Below, one piece after another: positions 23,778 to 34,750 of a stretch of 64,000 bases of DNA. Source of the stretch: Ornithodoros turicata. Lineage: Eukaryota; Arthropoda; Arachnida; Ixodida; Argasidae. The DNA lies in assembly GCF_037126465.1 (NCBI RefSeq), contig NC_088208.1:41826685-41890684 (forward strand), read 5' to 3'. The position numbers were made by a program, and so were the translations under genes. Numbering within the stretch: the first letter of the stretch is position 1; each line of letters starts with the position of its first letter. Below the pieces are notes generated by a model. It was not told the origin of the DNA. It searched no databases and saw only the letters and a list, made by a program, of their open reading frames with translations.

Positions 23778-25830
23778 AAAAAGGGACAAAATCTTGTGCG
23801 CACAACACCAATGGGCTTTGAAAGTCACGAGAACAAATGCAGCATCAGGGTACTTAACATTTTAGACTGGGTTTCATTGGTCAGTCTGACAGTTCTGCTG
23901 CCATGTTATTGCAATACAAGTGTTGACAATGAATTGGGACATATGGTCTTACTCTTTCTTTGCAGCGCAAGAATTATGCTAAAATGTCAGTCAGTGGACA
24001 TGCCTTGACCCAGAAAGCTTTCTCTTTTAGACAATTTAAGAAAGAAAAAAAAAGTACATTATGTTTACACCCTCATATTTGTTGGATCATGTGTACATTG
24101 TGAGATATTTCCAGTATTCCAGGAAGATGCTTTCCTTCTTTGTGTATTGCTGCTATTGAGAAATATGTACATGATTTAATCCTAAATGATAGTACAAACA
24201 CGTTTTTGTGGCAGTCATCTGTAACCAGGACCTGTTTGTCAGAAAAAGCAGGCAGAGGAGGTCACATACTCTTTAGAAATTGTAGATTTTAATGGAACAC
24301 CTTCCAGTCTTCCTGTGGTTAGAACAATGTGGTTTGAACAAATTTAATCATCTTGGGGGAGGCTACACCTTCAAGGTGATCCTGATCACATTTGTTCCAA
24401 CCACATTGTCAGCCAAAGTTTGTTTCACACTGAGGGTCAGGTTGAGCTGACCACACATAATAAAACACAGTAATGAATCCCTGAGCAGTGGATTTGTCTC
24501 GAAACTTTACTTGAAACGTCACCTGCAACGACAGCTGGAAGAAACAAAAAATGGCAAGCATTTAGTGCAGGTTTGATTATGAATATTTTTTAAAGCCTTT
24601 GTATACCTCCGTGTGTGTAAGCTGAACATGTCTAGTTATTCTGTATGGGATTTGGACTTTTCGTTTGTTTTTGTTTATAGTAGAGGATTTGAATGTTATT
24701 CTTGCTACAACTAGTCAGTTTAAAGCGGAAAACTTGCATCATAGTGCTTGTGTAATGCTGGCAATGTATCATTTTGTTTTGTGACGTAGAGTTAGCAGCA
24801 CTGGGGCCATTTGAAATCTCAGAGAGATACCATTCTGCTTTCATATTGTACAGTTGATCACTATGATGCTGTTTTTAGCCCCAGTGAATTTTTGAGAGAT
24901 CATGGAGCCACCGACAGAATTTTCGAGAGATTCCGTGGAGAAATATTTACTCGATTGTCACTTTTTTGCCCAAATGTTGTTATTGTGTTGGATTTCAAGC
25001 AGGTCACCAGTTGTAGAAAAGTGCTTTATGATTGTAATGAATATGTAAAAAGAGTATATACTTTAATGCAAACTTTCATTTGAGGTTTAAACTTATTTGT
25101 GATTTCAACCCTTTATTGTTAAGGTGTTTTTTTACTTTCTGATTTTGTGTTGTTGGATGACAAAAATCTTTGAGGGTAACTGAAAGAATGATACTTGTAG
25201 GTAATAGGTATGAAATGGTTGACAAACGTGATAAGTTTGGCTATATGGCAAAATTGAGTATAATCAAATTAAAAGTGAATCTTGCAAATTAACGTAGATA
25301 GCTACCCCAAGACTGATATGTAATGGCATGAAGGCTCAAAATAGCTTTGAAATATGTATCACCTGCTGGTTGCAAGGCATCATAAAATGTCATTGCAGTC
25401 GATTCCATTCCGAGGGAAATAGCGAAAGTAGAATATAACAAATTCAAGTTAAATTACTTTTTATGGAAGGAGAGCCTGTCATGTTCTCTTGTTATCTGCA
25501 CAATTTTGAAGGGTTGGAAAAGGTTTTATTTGTACGATATTCACAAGCATCTGGTGCAAGAAAGGCGGCTAGTCATTTGGAGTGGCTAACCCTGTGTAAA
25601 ACTTTGTTGTTAAATATGCTGTGCTATATATTGTATGTTGGATCGTAATTTAAGCTGTACAGTGTGTATGTTTATCAGATTATGTTATCATTGCAGAAGC
25701 ATATATATTTTGCCACATATTGTATGTACACCTTGTGCTATTGTAAAAGTGCGATAAAACTGTTATAGAGGATATTTGTATTTTTTTTTTTTATGCATTG
25801 TATCAATAATAAATCATTATTCAGTGCCTA
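23778..25830 (+). other. Probable HDAC4 3' UTR
   Basis: AT-rich, no spliced coding signal. AATAAA at 24459-24464 and again at 25808-25813 give candidate polyadenylation sites; the extent of the UTR is inferred from these only. Short ORFs here show no family motifs. Confidence 0.5.
25808..25813 (+). promoter_or_regulatory. Candidate polyadenylation signal of HDAC4
   Basis: AATAAA in an AT-rich context after the last HDAC4 exon. An upstream alternative is at 24459-24464. Confidence 0.4.
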
Positions 25831-26349
25831 AATCAGCTGAGAATAATTGTTCTGCTGAAACTGTGTCCTATTCGTCGTGTCCTTGGCCTGTCAAGCAACA
25901 TTCTGAGGGTTCAAGGGTATTTTAAGGTGCAAACAGATAAAATTCAAGGAAGTAAAGTCGCTTAATTAAGGACCTCAGCTTCCGGAAGGAACTGACAAAA
26001 CACGAGGGGGATAGGAAGTGAAGAACCACACAAGAAAGTGCGTGGAAACAGATTCTAATAGCTTCGAGGAAAATTAATTTGTTACGAGACTTTTTCAGCT
26101 TTATGAGAGCGGTCCTAAATGTTGGCTCAGCCGTAATTGCGATATACACTATGTTGCGCGTAATGGTATAAACATGGTTTTGACGTACCTATCAGTAGGT
26201 GCTATGTAGATCCAATGTTCCATTGAAACTTCCAGCACATGATGAAATATTTACGCCGTTGTCTGTGTACTGAGTCTTGTTACCCATTACGACATTGAGA
26301 GTTTTGTCATTTATTTTACTTGACAAAATAGTTATGAAACACATACAGA

Positions 26350-27480
26350 AAGTGGACTCATAGTTGAAGCCAGTTGCGAGATATCATGTTACTCACATGT
26401 TCGTTGATTTCAAGGTGGTGTTTGACAGGGTGTCGCATTCAAAAGTAATCTTAAAAGTGGCAAATACCTTTAAGAATCCAAAGTTAACTTGGTGGATATC
26501 GACGTACTTATCATCCAGGCAACAGTTAGTTTTCTTTCATGGCACTTGTTCAGCTTCAGTTAACGTACTATCAGGGGTTCCGCAAGGAACTGTTCTAGGT
26601 CCATTGTTGTTTCTCCTGTATATAAACTACATAACTGAACTGTGCAACGTTAAGCTTTTCGCAGATGACTGCTTCCTGCACCTATGCTTTAGTACACGTG
26701 AGGACCAGCTTATTTTAAACACCGCCCAGCAGCAAAAAGGGAAATGGTGCCGTGAGCGGCAAATTAATATGAATGTGAAAAAAATCGGTCGCCGTGACGT
26801 TGAGTCTGAAGGAAAATGTAGACACATTTAATTATTGCCTGAACGATTTCCCACTAGAACGTGTAGGCAAACAAATACCTAGGAGTAATTGAACCTCTGT
26901 ATGCAATCAGGGGATAAGTCAATTTATCCCCTTTTTGCTGCAATGACATCTACATACCAGTATGTACCTGCCAAAGAAAATTTAGGACACTATTGCAATT
27001 TATTGGCCCGCTACAGGAGGGTAAAAAATGCGAAATGCACGTATGTCAATGGTACGCACCTTTTCTCGGTTTGGGATTTTTCGACTTATCCCCTTATTGC
27101 ATACAGAGGTTCAATTGTTGGTAGCAAATTATCTTGGAAACAGCACATTGATTACGTTAAAGTAAGGAAGTTTAATTTATATTCGACGTACGCAGGCATC
27201 AGCTGATGTTAGACTGGTAGCATATACACTACCCTTATTAGACCAATATTGGAATATTGCTCAAGCTGTGTGGTATCCGGAAGAACAGACAAAAAGCCTA
27301 GAGCTTGAAATGGTAGAAAGAAGAGCCATTAGCTTTGGCAATTAGCAAAGAGCTTTCAGCTCGAGCTAAAAAACCAGGGATGAAAATGTTCTGGCTTATA
27401 CTTAACGAATGTTCACGTTGAGGATTACCTAACTTTTACTGAATCCAGAAGTTCCTGATTAATATACCTAGTAAACACTT
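26350..27480 (+). pseudogene. Non-LTR reverse transcriptase fragment, interrupted
   Basis: ORF 26364-26831 carries FVDFKVVFDRVSH, LSGVPQGTVLGPLLFLLYIN and the FADD catalytic motif (FADDC). After a frameshift, YLGV (26877-26888) continues beyond the 222-bp insertion as VGSKLSWKQHIDYVK, then TLIRPILEYCSS. Stops and frameshifts show it is dead. Jockey/CR1-like clade by motif wording; the exact clade is not assigned. Confidence 0.85.
26891..27112. mobile_element. 222-bp MITE inside the reverse transcriptase fragment
   Basis: Ends GAACCTCTGTATGCAAT and its complement ATTGCATACAGAGGTTC, followed inside by AGGGGATAAGTC / GACTTATCCCCT. Duplicated AATT at 26887-26890 and 27113-27116. Removing the element plus one AATT rejoins the host reading frame YLGV to VGSK. 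Confidence 0.9.
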
Positions 27481-27645
27481 GTGTGAACCTTTATTTAAGA
27501 ACTATTTTTCCATCTGCTATTTCTATATACACGGCGAACAGAGTGCGTGAAAAACATGGTGGCGAGCGCACATTGCATCATTGGCACACACGCCGTGTCA
27601 CGTGATACGCCGATAGTGTGGAAACAGCGGGATTTGGTCGTGATT

Positions 27646-27809
27646 ATGCGGTATTGCGCTGTTTTTAACTGCAGGTCGTCATCAGCTACGCTTGGAATCA
27701 ACTTCCCGATCTATTGCCGAAACATGAAAAGTTTCTAACATCTGGATAATCAAGCTGCGCAACGGAAAGCAAGCGCCAGAAGCACTATGAGGCATGTTCG
27801 GAGCATTTC
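27646..27809 (+). pseudogene. THAP-domain remnant
   Basis: MRYCAVFNCRSSS ... INFP matches the start of a THAP zinc finger (C-x4-C and a conserved Phe-Pro); a frameshift leads to NIWIIKLRNGK and a further one to YEACSEHF, the C-x2-H end. Could derive from a P-element-type transposase or a host THAP gene. No intact product. Confidence 0.55.
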
Positions 27810-28556
27810 GCCGAAGCGTATACATAGGAATGAAATGAAAGGGTAAAATTCTACTTTGTGGACAGATAACTTCAACAATATGGTGATCTTGGTTTCCCGT
27901 CGAGATCCGAAACGTGGTTTTTTGAAACGAAATATTGTGCCGTCAAGAAATGTACCCACGTGAATGCCTGACAAGCCTCCATCAAAAAGCCGGCCCGAGA
28001 GGAGAAATCGTCATTGTGCTGCACTTTTTGAGCGGGTTTGTTTATCCTGCTATTGATCTTCCTATATGGTGCTTTGCCGTTATCGCAGGATACAGATTAC
28101 GTCTCACACCTGAAGAGAACTGGTGTCACATGTCCTGTTGGTACTTGTTTAAATGAAAAAAAGATGAAAACTGCTGACACCTATTATTGCCATTGGAAAG
28201 TTTATCGCTATCGAATAACTCTGTACTGGCTGCTAATGGTCACGATCATCAAATGTATTGTTACACGTTGGACTATGAGGCACCGCTTTTTATCTTTCAA
28301 TTCAATTCAAAGTGCCCATGAGCAACCAGATTGGTCCGAGTAATCCTGCACCGCACCAAATACTTGCCAAGTACGGCAAACAAACCTATGAATGCGACAC
28401 TGCCAAGGCCGATTAGAGTTTTTTTTGTTTTTTTACACACAAAAATATCCGTATCTGTAACCTGGTGTGGGCATCGATAGGGAAACACTGCATCACACGC
28501 GCACCGTGAACAAGCGTGCATGTGTGAATATAGCACAATATGCTTTAATTGGCCCG

Positions 28557-28587
28557 TTTCTCGACCGTGAAAAACACGGTCGAGAAA
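28557..28587. repeat. Perfect 13-bp hairpin
   Basis: TTTCTCGACCGTG, loop AAAAA, CACGGTCGAGAAA. Confidence 0.85.
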
Positions 28588-29182
28588 AACGCTTGCGTGA
28601 AACCGGCCTTATGAGGACATCACGGGAATAAATTGCAACCCGTGCGGATGGATGCAGAAGAATGGAGGTGTTCGACCGGAACGAATAGCAGACGACAGTT
28701 CGAAGAAGTGCACGATGGGTCATCGAACTTTATATGTACCTGTACGCGCGAACGTGTGTGGGACGGACATTCCCGTACACGGGCTGGTATTATTGTTCGA
28801 TCTATTTATTGGATCGAAGCGGTACAACCATGATGATGCAGCAGCCGCGGAGATGCACTGCTGTCAGTCAATTCCATTGGGAGAGCACCTTTTGCCCCAC
28901 GCTAGGTGGGGTTTCGTGCAATGCTCCCGGGTCGCACGGGTTTGCTTTGTCAATGGAATGCTAGCATTCAAGGTACTATGCGCACTCTGTGCTTAGCGCG
29001 TGACGTGCGTGCTTTCTCTGGTTTGTTTTGGCCACTTGGGGTTCAGTAAACTGCTTCGGAATCGCACAATATAATTACACACAGCGGGACGCACCGTTAT
29101 TTCCACTGTTCAAGAGACGCACGACCACCTGCGCGACACACGAGTAAAAAAGAAAAGACTATCGAGTGAACAGCACACCTTC

Positions 29183-30095
29183 TGAATTCGCGTTTCGCTC
29201 CTTCCTGCAAGCTGTAAATACTTTATTCACTGCGAATTTAAAATTTTAGCATGTTTCTTTTGAAAACGAAACTTTCTGCGAAATTGGGGTTTCGCCCCTG
29301 CAAACTGTCAATAATTTGTTCACTCCAAATTTAAAAGTTTAGGATGTTTATTTTCTAAACGAACCTTCTGAATTGGAGTTTCGCTCCTGCAAACTATCAA
29401 TAAACCTTTACCCGAGAAACGTCATCATGACGTTGGTAGACAGCATTTGTTCGCTGCCTTATCGAAAGAAAACTAGGACCGATGGTCGCGTCCCTTTCAG
29501 AGACCATCGTAATCCCCTCAAGACCGTGGCTTTCGAGCGCGACCTTGTTCGCCACTAGCTTCGAACGTCTAGTCCAACTCTAGTAAATTCGTGGCGCTGT
29601 GGAACAATAAAGACGTCATTTGTTTACAAACAGGTAGAGGTCTATAGTTTGCTCAATCCGAAATTAAATTTTAGTTTTACTCTTGCAAACTATCAAGAGT
29701 TCCTTCACTCCGAATTTAAAATTTGAGCAGGTTTCTTTTGAGAACGAAACTTTGTGAATTCGCGTTTCGCTCCTGCCCCCAAATTATCCATTGAGTTTAT
29801 TCACTCCTAATTTATAATTTCAGCATGCTTCTTTTGAAAATGAAACCTTCTGAATTCGCGTTTCGCTCCAGCAAACTATCAATAGTTCGCTCGCTGCGAA
29901 TTTAAACTTTTAGCTGTTTCTTTTGTGAACGGAAAATTTACTCGTTTCTTTTATAAAAAAGCATCTGAGTTCGCGTTTCGCTCACACAAACTAACATTTA
30001 GTCACTCGCAATTTAAAAATTAAACATATTTCCATCGGAAACAAAGCCTCCTGAATTCTCGTTTTTCGCATGAAGGATCGCGTTTCGCTCGTGAT
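29183..30095. repeat. Degenerate tandem array, ~90-112-bp unit
   Basis: The anchor GCGTTTCGCTCC (with variants) occurs near 29189, 29285, 29376, 29761, 29858, 29970 and 30080, followed by CAAACTATCAAT, a Phe-like AATTTAAA run and TTTCTTTTGAAAACGAAAC. The block 29430-29660 interrupts the array with unrelated sequence. Confidence 0.82.
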
Positions 30096-30677
30096 TGATA
30101 GTTACCTCTCGGGAGAAAAAACGAATATGATCATGGGAAATAAAATATGAAATATCTGAACACACCGCTATGAAGTTGGCATTTCTGTGGCCCTTAATTG
30201 TCACAAACCCATATTACTGTGACAGTAACATAACTTTGACAGCGTATGCGACTACTCTGAATAATATTAACCACACGCATAGCGCGCAACAATCCACGAA
30301 ATATCGTTTTTTGCTTTGTTCGTTTTAGCTGAGCTGAGCAGAAGTTCACATCCGTTTTTCGGAACAGCTCCTCTGTTTTATGTAAACGTTTATCTTTTTA
30401 TTTTTTATTTTTTTTTGTGCTAACGATGCGAAACTATTTCAAAAATATATCTACTATGCAACTATAATAAAGGTATTTGATTAGACTGATAATACAACTG
30501 GGAGCAGTGACTTGTATATTTTTGCAGCAAGCGGGTTTGGACTCTACGTTTAAAAACTCGGGTTTTCGTCATGGGTTTGGACTGTGTCCAGCTTTTCATC
30601 GATAGCTGAAACAATCGATAGTTCTGAAGAAAACTATCGATAGTCAAATAGTGAAATGGGTAGTCCGCCCATCACTA

Positions 30678-31137
30678 GTTCCGCTGAGGTAATCGCTGGG
30701 TCAAAAAGTATTGCTCTTTGGAGCAATTTTTTTTTTTTTTTTTTTGCCCTTGCTCAACCAATGGAGCACCCAACGCTTGCCCCGCTCTGCCGATGGAACA
30801 GTTTTTGCCCCCTTCCCGGCCCAAAACGTTGACCCAGCTCTGCTAATGGAATGGGGAGTTTACTTGAGGTGGATCCCTCTCCCAAGTGCACTACCAAGTG
30901 TACGATTTCGGGGATTGTGGCTACGCCGCCTTTGTACTTTGTAGTCAGTACACGTTTGTCTGACTGATTCTGCCCATTCGTTCTCCGAGGCACGTTTTCT
31001 GCATGCCTTCCTTTTGATCGCGAACTTGGATCGCAAATTGAAATCGATGCAAAGAACTGTTCCACTGGCAGAGCGGAGCATGCGTTGAATGTTCCAAGGA
31101 GCAATACTTTTTGACCTAGCGATTACTTGAGCGGAAC
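30678..31137. mobile_element. 460-bp element with long inverted repeats
   Basis: Left 30678-30726 and right 31089-31137 are inverted copies with few mismatches (shared GTCAAAAAGTATTGCTC). A second matching block, CCGCTCTGCC then GGAACAG, is found on both sides further in, so the arms extend beyond 100 bp apart from a T-tract in the left one. Non-coding. Confidence 0.82.
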
Positions 31138-31843
31138 ACGACACAGAAGAGGAGTCATGCGCGCGACGCCGTGTTGTTTGAGCTTTCTTTTTACTCAATT
31201 CCGAAGACGTTGGGCGCGTTAGGCCGAGCGCCATATCCCGGGTTCTACCGAACCTATCCCGGGGAACGTACCGAACGTATCCGGAAGCTGAGCGCGAGCC
31301 ACCTTTCTTCTGTCGTCTGCTTCGAAGTAAACATAGCAGTCCTCTATAATATTATTACCGCCGACATCCATTGATTCCGGAAACACAAAGAGCATGGGCG
31401 GTTGCAACGTGTTGCAACGGTTGCGCCATTTCGAAAGGTAGTACACCGGAACTGGCCCCGCTCTTCCCCAGCGTTCCCCGGCTCCGAAGAAGGGGTGCAC
31501 CAGGGAACGTGCACGGGAAGTGACTTTGGAGGTGTTTCCCCTGAAAGAGGGAATGTTCCCGGAGCCCGTTTACTGAACCCCACGTGATCAAAGCAAACCC
31601 GAGAAAGCACGCGCTATGCACGAGCGTGCATCGTACCAAACCAACAAACAAAGCAAACCCACGCCGGAAGCATGCACGGAACCCCTCCCAGCGCAGGGCA
31701 AAAATTGCTACCAAGTGCACAGGGAAGACTCCAATCCAGGAACTAGTAACGGTTAGAAACATAAAAAAGAAATATTTGAACGAGACTTTCGTGTAGCGGT
31801 CTACACTTGATCGGGTTACAAAACTGATGGCACAGTCATAGTA

Positions 31844-33782
31844 CGAGGGGTGTTCAAGTCAAACCGGGACTTTTCATTTTTCGCAAAAGTAAAATGAACT
31901 TACAGGCGAGAAATTAGTTTTATTTTTCAACGTAATCTCCAGCTGCACCAATGCACTTGTCCCAACGTTTCACGAGGGCTTGGATGCCAGCAGCGTAGAA
32001 ATCCTTACCGGCGCGTGGCAGCCATGATCGGTTTTATCGGATTTTTATCGGATTCTGGACCTCGTCGAACAAGAGATAAACTGATGTTCTGAGGCTGGAA
32101 CAACATACAAGGGACAGATACAAACAAAATGGACCTCGTCGTCGCAGCTCAAGTATAGCGGCCCCCAAGGAACGCCTTCAGTGTCCCGAAGAGATGGAAA
32201 TCGCTAGGGGAGAGGTCTGGACTGTAAGGGGGCTGTGGCAGCAACTCCCAGCAAAGTTCCTGTAAGGTGCGTGTCGTGAGATGCGCGGTTATGCAAGCAT
32301 GCATTGTCCTGTAGGAGGAGGACTCATTTGGTGATGAGTCCCGGCCGCTTTTGCTTCAGCGCCTTATGCACATCCCTGAGAACCTGGCAGTAATATCACG
32401 AATGTATACTGGACGTATCAGTAATATCCAAATAGAGGGACGTCTAATTCTATTATACGTACTGTTAGCACGTTGAAATCGGTGGAGGTTTATGGAGCAT
32501 TGTACTCATATTCTAGACGTCCACTGTACATCCATCTAGCAGGTGCAATGGATGTATAATGGATGGATACATTTATAGACGTTGTTCCAGCTTCCTATCT
32601 AATGGTAATATTTGTTTAGTGCTAGAAGCTATTGAATAACTTGTGACAATGCAGGATATTTGGAAAAAGTCAAAGCATTACGACCTCAGTTTGCGGACAA
32701 CTCAAACCATGTACACGAAATCTCCTAGAAGGTTAATCCCAAATAGAGAACACAACCTCTTTGTAAGATATAACAACCTCTGTGCCCTCCTTTCGTGCTT
32801 TTTGTCCTGTCTTCGTAGAATGGTAAGGCCTAGGCAGAGTGGAGGCTTGATGTTAGGTCCAAGTCGATTTGTCGCGAACCTGAGCTCGGAAAGTAGCGGT
32901 AGCTGTAGCGCTACCGCAAATTTGTAACGGAAATACTTCTTTCGTTACCAGTTTAAAAAGTAGCGCGATCTCTACTCCGCTACCGGAAAAAGTAACGGAT
33001 ACGGTAGCGCCGCTACGTACAACGCTGTAAAATGGATATCTATTAGACGTGCACAATATCCAGGACTACTCGTCTTATGGACGTTCATAAGACGTTTCTG
33101 GTTATCTGGGATATTGATGGTGGTACCAGTGGGCAGAAAATCAACATGAACAACGTTCAACATGAATGAATCAACATTCCTTCAGTGTCGAAACGGTACC
33201 TTAGCTCTTGGGAGATTTCCAGTCTTCTCTGCCTGTCAAACATGGAGAGCTGCCTCGGGACCCAACGGGCACTAACTTTCCGAAACTGGAGGTGCTCATT
33301 AATGATAGTGTTGAACGTTCCCACAGAAAAGTCCGTCTTTCGAGCCAGTTCGAGACATGTTATCCGTCAGTCCTTGAGGATTAGGCGCTCCACAAGTTGG
33401 ATGTTCTCGGCAACTCTGACACTGGGGCTCTGAGCCGCCGGGATCGTCCTGCACTGATGTATACGGCCGTTTCGAAACCGTTTGCACCACTTTTGCGGCT
33501 AAATGTATCGTGGCCATACTGAGCCTGAAGCCTTCTGTGAATTTCAGATGACTTTACGCCTTTATTCACGAGGAACTCCATGACAATTCGCTGCTCGATA
33601 TGCGCGCTCACCTCGTTGTCGGCCATCTTGTCCAACGCGTGTCTTCTGTTTTGCACAAACTTTGGACTACCACGTGGTGAACGCGGAGGCCTGTCGCGTG
33701 TGAAAATGACGAAAAAGTAGTAGCACGAGCCCTTTGTACACTCAGGAGACAAAAAGTCCCGGTTTGACTTGAACACCCGTCG
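31844..33782 (-). mobile_element. mariner-family transposon with internal insertion
   Basis: Ends GGGTGTTCAAGTCAAACCGG at the left (from 31848) and its complement at the right (to about 33778), TA at 31842-31843. Minus-strand coding is broken into pieces: N-terminal MADNEVSAHIEQRIVMEFLV (to 33625), VDFLPTGTTIN (near 33130), a middle VLRDVHKALKQKRPGLITK near 32340-32390, and the C-terminal KRWDKCIGAAGDYVEK (near 31930). The order matches a mariner transposase; frameshifts and the 714-bp insertion inactivate it. A second foreign stretch may lie at 32035-32150. Confidence 0.88.
32397..33110. mobile_element. 714-bp insertion inside the mariner
   Basis: Sequence between the two halves of mariner is bordered by ATAT at 32393-32396 and 33111-33114. 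Both ends carry recurring AGACGT and ATGGATAT-type words. Inside it, 32890-33020 holds a further block built from GTAGCGGTAGC / GCTACCG words that may be a third layer. Confidence 0.65.
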
Positions 33783-33804
33783 ATATAGCACACAGACAGG
33801 AGAA

Positions 33805-34750
33805 CAACAACAACTTTATTTTCGACCATGGAGAGTGGGGAGTTTCATCGCCACAGGCGATACTCTACCCCATTGCTGGATGGAATGGGGGGAATAAAAT
33901 AACGAGCCCCTTCACAATAACGATCGTTGTCCGATGGTGTCCAGAAATTTCAGAAGAGCTTTGAGCGCAGAGCGTTGCTGGGCTGGATTGGGCCAGGGAC
34001 CAAGCAATTTCGATAGGGAGAAAGGGCGAGAGTCCAGCTGACGAAGAGACTCGGAGAGTGTGGTTCGGGAAGGTTCGTAGTGAGGGCAATGAAGAAGAAT
34101 GTGCTCCAGATCCTCAAGGGCACCACAGTGGCAGCAGGTGGGAGAGTCAACTTGTCTCAGGCGGTAACGCCACTGAGCTGTAAAGGCCACATCGAGGCGC
34201 ATTCGGTGGATTAATGCAGCATCTTGACGAGAGGTGTTTCGTGGCATGCGGAAAGCGAGCGTGGGATCAACTCTGTTCAACATAGAGGGGGGAAGAATGT
34301 CGGTTGTCCGTTGGCGGGAAGCCAGGGGTGTCACTAGGCGTCGCAGAATGGAACGGCGGTCTCCTCTCAGCAGAACAATACGGGTCCGTTTCCGATACGA
34401 GAGTGCTGCTTCTGCGGCGCTGTCGGCCTGCTCGTTCCCCACGACACCACAATGGGCTGGAACCCACTGGAGAACTAGCCTGTGGCCTGCGGCGTAGATA
34501 GTGTGGTAAGCAATTAGCACGTCTGTGACTAGGGGTGCGGATGGGCCTCGTATGCCGGAATTTTCAATTGCTTGAAGGGCAGATTTGGAGTCTGTCCATT
34601 CCCGGGGTGGAAAATCAGCGATGTGTTGTAGAAAGAAAAGGATGGCATAGAGTTCCGCAGCTGTGGAGAAGGTTGGATGTGAGAGGCGTCTTCCGTGCAC
34701 GACGCCTTCGGATGGAATGACGAAGGCTGAGGCGGACTTGTTGTTTCGGG
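33805..34750 (-). mobile_element. 5'-truncated non-LTR retrotransposon with RNase H end
   Basis: The minus-strand frame stays open through the RNase H domain: AELYAILFFLQ (catalytic Glu), WTDSKSALQAIENSG (Asp), WVPAHCGVVGNEQADSAAEA (Asp), then a CCHC-like CCHCGALEDLEHILLHCP and the end LLGPWPNP. The first RNase H Asp is lost at the truncation. The 3' end is AATAAAGTTGTTGTTGTT. A 13-bp duplication ACAGACAGGAGAA flanks it at 33792-33804 and 34751-34763, so open frame beyond 34750 is not part of the element. Confidence 0.9.

Noticed and set aside
28038..28343. 101-residue ORF as a membrane protein
   Set aside because: Hydrophobic stretch but no family match; adjacent to THAP and retrotransposon debris.
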